A stretch of 64,000 bases of DNA, taken from assembly GCA_963711455.1 (NCBI GenBank), contig CAVQEH010000004.1, forward strand, positions 310,001-374,000, read 5' to 3'. How positions within the stretch are numbered: position 1 is the stretch's first letter; each line of letters opens with the position of its first letter. Below are positions 51,701 through 58,554 of this stretch, piece after piece. The DNA is from DATFVA01 sp963711455 (GTDB lineage Bacteria > Bacteroidota > Ignavibacteria > Ignavibacteriales > Ignavibacteriaceae). Made by a program: the position numbers and the translations under genes. A model generated the notes under the pieces. That model ran no database searches and was not told where the DNA came from. It saw nothing but the letters and a program-made list of their open reading frames with translations.

Positions 51701-54327
51701 AACAGCAGGTAAAAAATCTCGGACCGATAAATCTTCTTGCATACTCCGAATTTGAAGAAGAAAAGCAGCGGTTCGAATTTCTTTCCAGACAAAGAAATGA
51801 TTTAATTGAATCTGAAAAAGATGTTATAAAAACTATTGAAGAAATAAACACCACCGCACAGCAGTTATTTAAGGAAACATTCGATAAGATCAGGGAGAAT
51901 TTTATTAATATTTTCAGAGGATTATTTAACCCCGGTGATGAGGCTGACTTAAGAATCGAAGAAAATGCTGATCCCCTTGAAGCAAAAATAGAGATAATCG
52001 CAAAGCCCAAGGGCAAGCGTCCGACTTCAATTGATCTACTCTCCGGTGGAGAAAAAACTTTAACAGCTATTGCTCTTCTTTTCGCAATTTATCTTGTAAA
52101 GCCAAGCCCGTTCTGTATTCTTGATGAAATTGATGCTCCGTTGGACGATGCAAACATTGACAGGTTTACAAAAATTATACAGGACTTCAGCACTAATACT
52201 CAGTTCATTGTCGTTACACACAATAAAAGAACAATGGAGGCTGCGGATACAATGTACGGTGTAACTATGCAGGAAGAAGGTGTTTCCAAACTTGTTAGTG
52301 TAAGATTTAACGAGGATTTAAACGTTCCCGTGCCTGATTTCTCTTTGTTCCCTCCGGCATTTTTCAGGAACAAAGCAAAAATAAAAATCCCGTTTCTTTT
52401 AGTTACCTTATTGCAGGTTCTGTCCCCGGTTAAATTAAATGCACAATGGGTTAATAACCCGGCTGAAAATACTCGTGTTGTTTATGATCTTGCTGAACCA
52501 ATTAATATTTCTGCTTTGAGTGATTGGAGTGGCTGTGCATTTATTTTCTGGGAAGATAATGTAACCGGCATACAGAATGAAATAAATTTTATGCACATAG
52601 AATCAAACGGCAATATAAGTTTCAGAGCTGATGGGAAAAAAATTGCAGAAACGGCGGGCGACCAGGTTAATCCCATTGCAGTTTCGAACGGGAAAAATAC
52701 TGCTGTTGTTGCATGGAAAGATTTTTCAATTAATAAAACCGGGAATCTTCTTGTTCAGAAAGTTCAGGCTAACGGTAATATTTTATGGAATCCAAAAGGA
52801 CTAAAAATCAATAAGTTTAATAAAGATATAATTGATTATTCATTATGCTCTAACAGAAAAGGCGAAGTTTTCATTTCTTATCTTGCCCGGGAACCTGAAC
52901 AGGTTTTTAATTCTAGAATAATGCTGCAAAAAATCTCATCCGCAGGAAAATTTTTATTTGATTCTCTTGGAGTAACAGTCTCGGCTACAATTAACAGTAA
53001 GATGATCTCTTGTGTACTTCCTGATGATTCATCAGGCACTTTTATTTTTTGGATTGAAACACAAAGAGGTAAAGGAATAATTTTTTCTCAACATTATGAT
53101 AGAACAGGAAAACCACTCTGGGGAAAAAATGTAAGTGTTACAGATAATAGCATAAATGTAATTACTTTCACCGCGGTAAATTCCGGTCCGGATATTTATA
53201 TGGCTTACCAGGTTTTAAAGAAAGATAAAAGAATATACCACGAGTTGATAAATTATAACGGGAAATTATTGTGGGGGAAAAACGGAAAGGTATGTTCAGA
53301 GCAGAAGGGAAGCCAGTCAAATCCGCAGATGATTGCAAGCGATACATCTTTAATTTTATCATGGACAAATGAAATTAATAACGACCGCGATATTTATATT
53401 CAAAAGTATAACAGAAGCGCTAAACCGGCCTGGCAGGAAGGTGGTATCCCGGTTATTAAAATGAATGGAGATCAGTTCGGGCAAAAAATAATTTCCGATG
53501 ATTATAACGGTGCAATAGTAGCATGGCTCGATAGAAGAACTGCCTCAGCAATGGGAAATATCTATGCCCAGCGAATAACTTCGCAAGGAAAAATCTACTG
53601 GGATTCAGCAGCAGTGGCCATAGGCTCTTATTTTAATACTCCTAAAAGTTATCTTAATCTTCTCCCCGATGGAAGAGGAAGTGCTATCGCAGTTTTTAAA
53701 GAGAAGCGAAACAGTAAGAACGGAATTTATGTCCAAAAAATATTTAACACCGGAACTTTTGTCTCCCAGATAATCGGTTTCACAACTGAAGTTGTTTCCG
53801 ACTCTGTTAAAATCGGATGGTATTCAGCAAATGAATTTCCTCGCAGCATATATCTAATTGAAAGATCCGTTCAAACGGATACGGGAAATACAGATTGGCA
53901 AAAATTGGTTTCGGTAAATTCCGACAGCGGAAAAGCCGCAAACTATTACCAGTATTTTGATAAGCCCGACACTTCAGGAACCCTTTATTACAGGGTAATC
54001 TTAAATGATAATTTAGGAAACACCCAATCTTCCGAAATTTCCAGAGTTACTTTTCTCGAATCTACGGATTATGTTATAGTAACCCAAAATGATCCTAATC
54101 CTTTTTCCGATTCAACGCAAATTAAATTTTATCTTCCGGAACAGGCTGATGTTAAAATAGAATTTTTTGATAATCATATTGAAAAGATAGAAGAAATAAA
54201 TAACAGGTTCCCCGCCGGAGAAAATTCCATTACATTTTTAGCCGGTGACAAACAGCCGGGAATTTATTTTTACAAGTTTGAAAGCGGTGATTTTGTCGAA
54301 GTAAAAAAAATGGTTTTAACACGTTAG
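48742..54327 (+). CDS. smc: Chromosome segregation protein SMC (open frame continues into the next gene)
   Basis: GTG start at 48742. N-terminal ATPase half with Walker A GPNGCGKTN (31-39), long coiled coil, hinge domain (about 500-670, LLENNEWAKGDKNLLAHIG to VSLQGDFISNSGLVEAGS), second coiled coil, and C-terminal half with ABC signature LLSGGEKTL (Ser1101) and Walker B FCILDEIDAP (Asp1128, Glu1129). SMC proteins normally end soon after GVSKLVSVRFNEDL, about residue 1193. Here the frame runs on without a stop into a secreted protein with its own signal peptide. A stop (TGA at 52335-52337) exists in the next frame and would be reached if one T were added at GATTTAAACG near 52315, giving a basic tail. 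The smc gene proper is therefore about 48742-52337. Confidence 0.93.
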   Translation: MYLSRLEILGFKSFALKTNVTFNEGVTSIVGPNGCGKTNIVDSIRWVLGEQRSGALRSDKMENVIFNGTIIRKPMGMAEVSLTIHNNKGILPTEYTDVTITRRIFRSGESEYLLNKNICRLKDITNLFMDTGIGANAYSVIELKMVETILSNKADERRTMFEEAAGVNKYKLRRRLALRKLDEVKSDLTRVNDIVTEVEKKVNSLERQAKRADRYNRISSALRELELDLAEREFALYHLQKDEASNLKEENLRKKISLESELSKLNGELKSVKQKLNEAEYALKIKRIEVTTKTESIHKVENNLSVSKERKTALEKNIERYKEELVELSTQLEEAENLISESTGLISSFETDLQNKENEKLEIAQKVKDIRALLETKRNNLKELAELQLEKFKAISAKENELSNLEKALETKNLAINKLNQKIQSLTGNIAKTVGFIEELDQERRDLVRKLADSEEVYSKKQNDKEELEKGLNLLKAQELEDKSYLNTLKEKINFIQTLVDNLEGVSKGSKALLENNEWAKGDKNLLAHIGNTSDEYRFAVEASLRGDINNILVETLDDLIKGIDYLNKNEFGKASFYVKNLRSKAKLSLIDKLKFYSVNRKKKSLSKEKGFVKWTYEVIQSDSKWELFFKHLLNRTAIVESTDAAFKLSDLYPDFNFVSLQGDFISNSGLVEAGSAPKLDDSLFGRMKLLEDLKNEFPLKENELLKLQEKIEETEEKINQIDLKVLSDKGRMILNDQQNVERQISQFEFEKTRAVDEIEKSRSEIQELASDSNRLDTERNNLAELLSELIKEKRTTDEEREYLESDFHTSEDAFNNLIRNQNSLNLEIERLHGERKNTENAISRAKDSTETINKTIAKREADISSFSEEIQTLTSVIEETTIEADKLKGDKSTLLKEEERLDLTYKEIQDQINELEENQNTLRKERELVSDEIHECEIKINELRLKLNNLEEQILENYSLNLQLKEFDDLGVFDFRERTEEVHNLKQQVKNLGPINLLAYSEFEEEKQRFEFLSRQRNDLIESEKDVIKTIEEINTTAQQLFKETFDKIRENFINIFRGLFNPGDEADLRIEENADPLEAKIEIIAKPKGKRPTSIDLLSGGEKTLTAIALLFAIYLVKPSPFCILDEIDAPLDDANIDRFTKIIQDFSTNTQFIVVTHNKRTMEAADTMYGVTMQEEGVSKLVSVRFNEDLNVPVPDFSLFPPAFFRNKAKIKIPFLLVTLLQVLSPVKLNAQWVNNPAENTRVVYDLAEPINISALSDWSGCAFIFWEDNVTGIQNEINFMHIESNGNISFRADGKKIAETAGDQVNPIAVSNGKNTAVVAWKDFSINKTGNLLVQKVQANGNILWNPKGLKINKFNKDIIDYSLCSNRKGEVFISYLAREPEQVFNSRIMLQKISSAGKFLFDSLGVTVSATINSKMISCVLPDDSSGTFIFWIETQRGKGIIFSQHYDRTGKPLWGKNVSVTDNSINVITFTAVNSGPDIYMAYQVLKKDKRIYHELINYNGKLLWGKNGKVCSEQKGSQSNPQMIASDTSLILSWTNEINNDRDIYIQKYNRSAKPAWQEGGIPVIKMNGDQFGQKIISDDYNGAIVAWLDRRTASAMGNIYAQRITSQGKIYWDSAAVAIGSYFNTPKSYLNLLPDGRGSAIAVFKEKRNSKNGIYVQKIFNTGTFVSQIIGFTTEVVSDSVKIGWYSANEFPRSIYLIERSVQTDTGNTDWQKLVSVNSDSGKAANYYQYFDKPDTSGTLYYRVILNDNLGNTQSSEISRVTFLESTDYVIVTQNDPNPFSDSTQIKFYLPEQADVKIEFFDNHIEKIEEINNRFPAGENSITFLAGDKQPGIYFYKFESGDFVEVKKMVLTR
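52330..54327 (+). CDS. Secreted protein with T9SS (Por) C-terminal sorting domain
   Basis: Best start is GTG at 52330, overlapping the presumed smc stop; about 665 residues. A signal peptide follows a longish N-region: KIKIPFLLVTLLQVLSP, cleavage near NAQ. The body has repeating beta units of about 50 residues (IAVSNGKNTAVVAWKDFS, SDDYNGAIVAWLDRRT; xxGxxxVAWxD blade pattern) like a beta-propeller, then an FN3-like segment, then the type A sorting domain: VTQNDPNPFSDSTQIKFYLP, VKIEFFDN, FLAGDKQPGIYFYKFESGD, VEVKKMVLTR. It should be exported by Sec and then by the type IX system. It is continuous in frame with smc, which is taken as an artefact or a lost stop. Confidence 0.85.
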   Translation: MPDFSLFPPAFFRNKAKIKIPFLLVTLLQVLSPVKLNAQWVNNPAENTRVVYDLAEPINISALSDWSGCAFIFWEDNVTGIQNEINFMHIESNGNISFRADGKKIAETAGDQVNPIAVSNGKNTAVVAWKDFSINKTGNLLVQKVQANGNILWNPKGLKINKFNKDIIDYSLCSNRKGEVFISYLAREPEQVFNSRIMLQKISSAGKFLFDSLGVTVSATINSKMISCVLPDDSSGTFIFWIETQRGKGIIFSQHYDRTGKPLWGKNVSVTDNSINVITFTAVNSGPDIYMAYQVLKKDKRIYHELINYNGKLLWGKNGKVCSEQKGSQSNPQMIASDTSLILSWTNEINNDRDIYIQKYNRSAKPAWQEGGIPVIKMNGDQFGQKIISDDYNGAIVAWLDRRTASAMGNIYAQRITSQGKIYWDSAAVAIGSYFNTPKSYLNLLPDGRGSAIAVFKEKRNSKNGIYVQKIFNTGTFVSQIIGFTTEVVSDSVKIGWYSANEFPRSIYLIERSVQTDTGNTDWQKLVSVNSDSGKAANYYQYFDKPDTSGTLYYRVILNDNLGNTQSSEISRVTFLESTDYVIVTQNDPNPFSDSTQIKFYLPEQADVKIEFFDNHIEKIEEINNRFPAGENSITFLAGDKQPGIYFYKFESGDFVEVKKMVLTR

Positions 54328-54330
54328 TTT

Positions 54331-55053
54331 ATGATAGATAGAGTATTTAAAATATTTGTCGATTTTGACGGGACCATTACAAAAGAGGATACCGGTGACG
54401 CAGTATTTTCTAAATTCGGTCATAATGAAACTGTGCAGAAGGTAATCGATGAATTGCTGAATGACAGAATTTCGGCAAGAGACTGCTGGCTCAGGCTCTG
54501 TGAGTCGGTGGATTATATTGATAAAAACGAGCTTGATAATTTTATACTCAAAATAGAAATTGATAAAACTTTTCATTCTTTCGTAGATTATTGTGATAAA
54601 CATAAAATCAAATTGCTTATTCTGAGTGACGGGTTTGATTATTATATTAATCTTATCCTTAAAAGAGAAAATCTTAATCATCTCCGGGTATATTCAAATA
54701 AGTTGATGATTAATGAGAAGAACAAATTGATTCCCTATTTCCCGTTTTATGATTCCGGATGCACAACTTCTGCAAACTGCAAACGAAATCATATTATAAA
54801 TAACAGCAGCGATGATGAATATACAGTTTTTATTGGTGATGGTAATTCAGATAAATATACCGTGCATTTTTGTGATTTTATCTTTGCAAAAGATGATTTA
54901 CTTAAGTACTGTGAGAGGGAAAGGATCAGTTATTTTCCATTTAAAAATTTTAATGATGTGATAGAACGAATGGATACTCTCCTGCAAAAGAAACGTCTGA
55001 AGAAAAGACATCAGGCGGAACTGAAAAGACAGAATTTATATATACAGGAATAA
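54331..55053 (+). CDS. HAD-family phosphatase (MtnX / phosphoserine phosphatase-like)
   Basis: 240 residues. Motif I IFVDFDGTITKEDTGDAVF with the nucleophile Asp and acid Asp; motif II LLILSDGFDYYI; motif IV TVFIGDGNSDKYTVHFCDF. The cap sequence and D-G-F-D-Y pattern resemble MtnX (2-hydroxy-3-keto-5-methylthiopentenyl-1-phosphate phosphatase) and ThrH-like enzymes; true substrate uncertain. The C-terminus is a basic helix (KKRLKKRHQAELKRQ). Three bases after the secreted protein gene, ten before the methyltransferase gene. Confidence 0.85.
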   Translation: MIDRVFKIFVDFDGTITKEDTGDAVFSKFGHNETVQKVIDELLNDRISARDCWLRLCESVDYIDKNELDNFILKIEIDKTFHSFVDYCDKHKIKLLILSDGFDYYINLILKRENLNHLRVYSNKLMINEKNKLIPYFPFYDSGCTTSANCKRNHIINNSSDDEYTVFIGDGNSDKYTVHFCDFIFAKDDLLKYCERERISYFPFKNFNDVIERMDTLLQKKRLKKRHQAELKRQNLYIQE

Positions 55054-55063
55054 AAGGAATTTA

Positions 55064-55651
55064 ATGTCAAAGCTTGCTTCCAAATTTTTCAAATACCGGA
55101 GCTATACCCCGATTCCTTTTATACTGGTTATACTGTTCTTCGGCTATCCGAATGTCTGGAGTATTATAATCGGGTTTATAATTGCACTGAAAGGAGAGTT
55201 AATCAGGTTATGGGGAGTAAGCTGGGCAGGGAGTGAAACACGAACAACGGGACGAGTTGGCGGAACTTATTTAATTGTCAGCGGTCCTTTTGCTCATCTT
55301 CGCAACCCGCTATACCTGGGAAATATTCTTATGTATACCGGGCTTGGGATAATGTCGTTCGCACTTTTCCCCTGGCTGCAAATTGTTGGTTTTATATTCT
55401 TTTCAGCTCAATATCATCTGATAGTTAAAGAAGAAGAAAAATATCTTGAGCAAACTTTTGGTAAAGAGTTTGAAGATTATAAAAAAAATGTTCCGCGTTT
55501 TATTCCGAGAATTACAAAATATAAAGCGGGAAATGTTGAGCAGCCGAAATACGATATTAAAAAAGGATTGAAATCTGAAAGAAGAAGTTTACAGGCATTC
55601 AGCTTTGTCACTATTACAATTTTACTTCTCTGGTTTTTAAGAAGATTATGA
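55064..55651 (+). CDS. Isoprenylcysteine carboxyl methyltransferase/phospholipid methyltransferase family membrane protein
   Basis: 195 residues, five hydrophobic segments. Contains the family core LIVSGPFAHLRNPLYLGNIL (SAM-side R-N/H-P-x-Y) and IVKEEEKYLEQTFGKEFEDY with the E-E...G--Y--Y pattern of ICMT/PEMT proteins. Bacterial members methylate lipid or small substrates; the substrate is unknown. In-line with lpxB (1-base gap). Confidence 0.85.
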   Translation: MSKLASKFFKYRSYTPIPFILVILFFGYPNVWSIIIGFIIALKGELIRLWGVSWAGSETRTTGRVGGTYLIVSGPFAHLRNPLYLGNILMYTGLGIMSFALFPWLQIVGFIFFSAQYHLIVKEEEKYLEQTFGKEFEDYKKNVPRFIPRITKYKAGNVEQPKYDIKKGLKSERRSLQAFSFVTITILLLWFLRRL

Positions 55652-55652
55652 T

Positions 55653-56798
55653 ATGAATGAGAATAATCAAAAGAACATTATGATTATCGCTGGAGAAGTT
55701 TCGGGTGATTTTATAGGAGCTGCATTAATCGAGGAGCTGAAAAAGCTGGATGATAATATAAATTTTTTCGGAGTCGGCGGTGACAGGATGAAAGAAGAAG
55801 GAATGGATATTTTATATCATATAAAAAAAATGGCGTTCCTTGGTTTCGCGGAGGTTGTAAAGCATCTGCCTTTTATTAAACAGGTTCAGTCTGATTTGCT
55901 AGAAACTATCAGAGTCAAAAACATAAAATATGCGGTGCTGATAGATTATCCCGGCTTTAATCTGAACTTTGCAAAAAAATTAAAAAGCATTGGTGTTAAA
56001 ATTATCTATTATATTTCTCCGCAAATCTGGGCCTGGGGTGCAGGAAGAATTAAAAAGATTAAAAGACTTGTAGATAAAATGCTTGTCGTTTTTCCTTTTG
56101 AAGAAGAATTATATAAAAAAAATGATGTAAACGTCGAGCTTGTCGGTCATCCTTTGGTTGAAAGGATTAACGATTATAAATTTTTAAGTCGTAAAGAATT
56201 GATGGAAAAGTTAAACTTAAATGATAAAGAGATTCTGCTTATTATGCCCGGCAGCCGTGAACACGAAGTCGAAAAAATTTTCCCCGAAACAATTAAGGCT
56301 GCAGAAAAGGTGGCAAATGAATTCAATCTCCAGGTAGTAGTAGCCTGCTCTTCCAATATTGATGAAAGCATTTTCTACAAAAAGTCTTTTTCAAAAAACT
56401 TTAAAGTTGTTAAGAGTTTCACATACGATTTGATGAAGTATTCCAAACTTGGTATAATAAAATCCGGCACATCCACCCTGGAAGCAGGAATTTTCGAACT
56501 CCCGATGGTGATTGTATACAAAACGAGCGGACTGACATACATTATCGGAAAAAATCTTGTCCGTGTAGATAATATAGGAATGGTAAATATTATTTCGGGT
56601 GAAGAAATTGTTCCGGAATTAATTCAAAAGGATGTGAACGCAGAAACTATTTATTCAGAATGCAAAAATATCTTGACAGACAAATCTGTTTATCAAAGTA
56701 TAAAAGAAAAACTGAAATTATTAAAAGAAAAGCTCGGCTCAACCGGTGCATCTGAAAGAGCAGCGAAAATAATTTATTCTTTATTGAATGAAGCTTAA
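55653..56798 (+). CDS. lpxB: Lipid-A-disaccharide synthase
   Basis: 381 residues, GT-B glycosyltransferase of the LpxB family: IIAGEVSGDFIGAALIEELK at the N-terminus, FFGVGGDRMKEEG, MAFLGFAEVVKHLP, LIDYPGFNLNFAK, YYISPQIWAWGAGRIKKIK, VFPFEEELY, VGHPLVE, LIMPGSREHEV, and KSGTSTLEAGIFELPMVIVYK. It condenses UDP-diacylglucosamine with lipid X on the inner face of the membrane. Overlaps the next gene by 11 bases. Confidence 0.97.
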   Translation: MNENNQKNIMIIAGEVSGDFIGAALIEELKKLDDNINFFGVGGDRMKEEGMDILYHIKKMAFLGFAEVVKHLPFIKQVQSDLLETIRVKNIKYAVLIDYPGFNLNFAKKLKSIGVKIIYYISPQIWAWGAGRIKKIKRLVDKMLVVFPFEEELYKKNDVNVELVGHPLVERINDYKFLSRKELMEKLNLNDKEILLIMPGSREHEVEKIFPETIKAAEKVANEFNLQVVVACSSNIDESIFYKKSFSKNFKVVKSFTYDLMKYSKLGIIKSGTSTLEAGIFELPMVIVYKTSGLTYIIGKNLVRVDNIGMVNIISGEEIVPELIQKDVNAETIYSECKNILTDKSVYQSIKEKLKLLKEKLGSTGASERAAKIIYSLLNEA

Positions 56799-57444
56799 AA
56801 AAATTAAGCAGGATACCCTGCGTTTTGCAGGGAATTATGTTCTTTTTCAACTTGTGAATATTCTTTGTAAGACACTGAGAATCAATTTTGTAAATAACAA
56901 AGCGATTGATGAATTAGAAAAGCAGAACAGGAATTTTATTCTTGGCTTCTGGCACGGTACGATGCTTCTTCCGTGGTATTTAAACCGGAATAAAAATTTC
57001 GCCGGACTTACAAGTAAAAGTAAAGACGGCGATCTGCTGGCGAAGATACTTAAGAAATGGAATTATAAGGTGCTTCGAGGTTCCAGTAGTGAGGGTGGCG
57101 AGGTTGCTCTCGGGTTGATGATCGACTTTGCAAAAAACGGTTATTCAATTGCAGTAACACCTGATGGACCGAAAGGCCCGCCATATAAGCTTAAAGCCGG
57201 TGCAGTTGTTTCAGCAAAGAAAGCAAAGCTACCTCTGATCCTGGTGGGAATCGGCTTTAAAAAGAAAAGATACTTAAAGAGCTGGGATAGATTTCAGATC
57301 CCGAGATTTTTTACCCGGGCAAATGTTTATTATTCCGACCCGGTTTATGTGTCCGAGAATTTGAGCCATGAAGAGACTTCAAAGATCATAGATGAATGTG
57401 AAAAGAAACTTAATGAACTTCAATCTGAAGCCGAAAAATTTTAA
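56788..57444 (+). CDS. DUF374 acyltransferase (lysophospholipid/lipid A acyltransferase-like)
   Basis: 218 residues. FILGFWHGTMLLPWYL (H-x-x-x-x motif position), TSKSKDGDLLAKILKKWNYKVLRGSSSEGG, and VTPDGPKGPPYKLKAG are diagnostic of DUF374, an LPLAT-like family found near lpx genes and thought to acylate lipid A precursors. One N-terminal hydrophobic helix. Gene overlaps lpxB and precedes lpxK, so a role in lipid A synthesis is likely. Confidence 0.9.
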   Translation: MKLKKIKQDTLRFAGNYVLFQLVNILCKTLRINFVNNKAIDELEKQNRNFILGFWHGTMLLPWYLNRNKNFAGLTSKSKDGDLLAKILKKWNYKVLRGSSSEGGEVALGLMIDFAKNGYSIAVTPDGPKGPPYKLKAGAVVSAKKAKLPLILVGIGFKKKRYLKSWDRFQIPRFFTRANVYYSDPVYVSENLSHEETSKIIDECEKKLNELQSEAEKF

Positions 57445-57456
57445 CTGAAACACATT

Positions 57457-58500
57457 GTGAAATTATTAAAGTTGATATTATATCCTCTTATTCCTTTTTA
57501 TGCTTTTATAATCGGTGTAAGAAACTGGTGTTTTAATAATAATATATTTAAAGCTGAAGGTGTTGATGCGAAAATTATTTCTGTCGGAAATATATCCGTT
57601 GGCGGTACGGGCAAGACACCGTTAGTAATTACTTTAACAAACCTGTTGAAGAAAAATGGTATGAACGTAGGTGTGTTGAGCAGAGGCTACAGAAGGAATA
57701 CAAGAGGATATTTGCTGGTATCTGATGGGAAAAATATTCTTTCTTCAGTTGATAACTGCGGCGATGAAATTTTTATAACTGCAATGGAATGTAAAACTCC
57801 TGCTGCTGTTTCTGAAAACAGGGTTAATGGTGCTAAGAATTTTATTAAAGATGCAGGAGTCAATGTAATTGTACTTGATGATGCTTATCAACATAGGTGG
57901 ATTAAAAGAGATATTAATTTGCTGATTTTTGAACAGAAATTTCTGATAGAAGAAAATTTCTTTAGAACTAATTTACTTCCTACCGGGATGATGCGTGAAC
58001 CATTTAGCTCGGTCAAAAGAGCTGATGCTGTTATAATCAACAGGAAGTTTACAAAAAAGCACGAAATTCCGGAGAGGTATAAAAAATATTTTGAAAATAA
58101 AAAGATTTTCACTGCTAATTATAAAGCAATCGGTTTTGTAGATGTAAAAAAAGATGAAAGATACGGACTTGAAGAATTCAAAGGACAAAAAAGTCTTGTT
58201 GTTTCGGGAATAGCAAACCCATTTTCATTTATAAATGTCTTAATGCAGACAAGTGTTGATACTTCAAACCAGATAATTTTCAGAGATCATAAAAATTATT
58301 CAAATAAGGAGGTGCAGGAAATAAGAAAGAAGTTCTATTCAACCAATTCTCACTCTGTCGTCACTACAGAAAAGGATGCGGTTAAATTGACAAAGTATGC
58401 AAAAGAGCTTGATGATATTGACATATTTTTCTTAAAGATTGAACTAAGAATGGATAACGATAGTGAATTTGAAGACTTTATACTTTCACGGATAAATTAA
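57457..58500 (+). CDS. lpxK: Tetraacyldisaccharide 4'-kinase
   Basis: 347 residues from GTG at 57457. An N-terminal membrane helix is followed by the P-loop VGNISVGGTGKTPLVI (GGTGKT at 49-54), VLSRGYRRNTRGY, DEIFITAM, VIVLDDAYQHRWIKRDINLLIF (Walker B-like D-D-x-x-Q-H) and the C-terminal FRDHKNY and TTEKDAVKL motifs. Phosphorylates the 4' position of the lipid A disaccharide. Closes the lpxB-DUF374-lpxK cluster. Confidence 0.96.
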   Translation: MKLLKLILYPLIPFYAFIIGVRNWCFNNNIFKAEGVDAKIISVGNISVGGTGKTPLVITLTNLLKKNGMNVGVLSRGYRRNTRGYLLVSDGKNILSSVDNCGDEIFITAMECKTPAAVSENRVNGAKNFIKDAGVNVIVLDDAYQHRWIKRDINLLIFEQKFLIEENFFRTNLLPTGMMREPFSSVKRADAVIINRKFTKKHEIPERYKKYFENKKIFTANYKAIGFVDVKKDERYGLEEFKGQKSLVVSGIANPFSFINVLMQTSVDTSNQIIFRDHKNYSNKEVQEIRKKFYSTNSHSVVTTEKDAVKLTKYAKELDDIDIFFLKIELRMDNDSEFEDFILSRIN

Positions 58501-58554
58501 AATTATATAACAGATTAAATAAAAAGATAAACTCTAGAATGGAGGAAAAAATAA

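Noticed and set aside
48742..54327. A genuine SMC-secreted protein fusion as a new protein class
   Set aside because: The junction falls exactly between a normal SMC end and a complete signal peptide, and a stop is one base shift away; two separate genes are the simpler reading.
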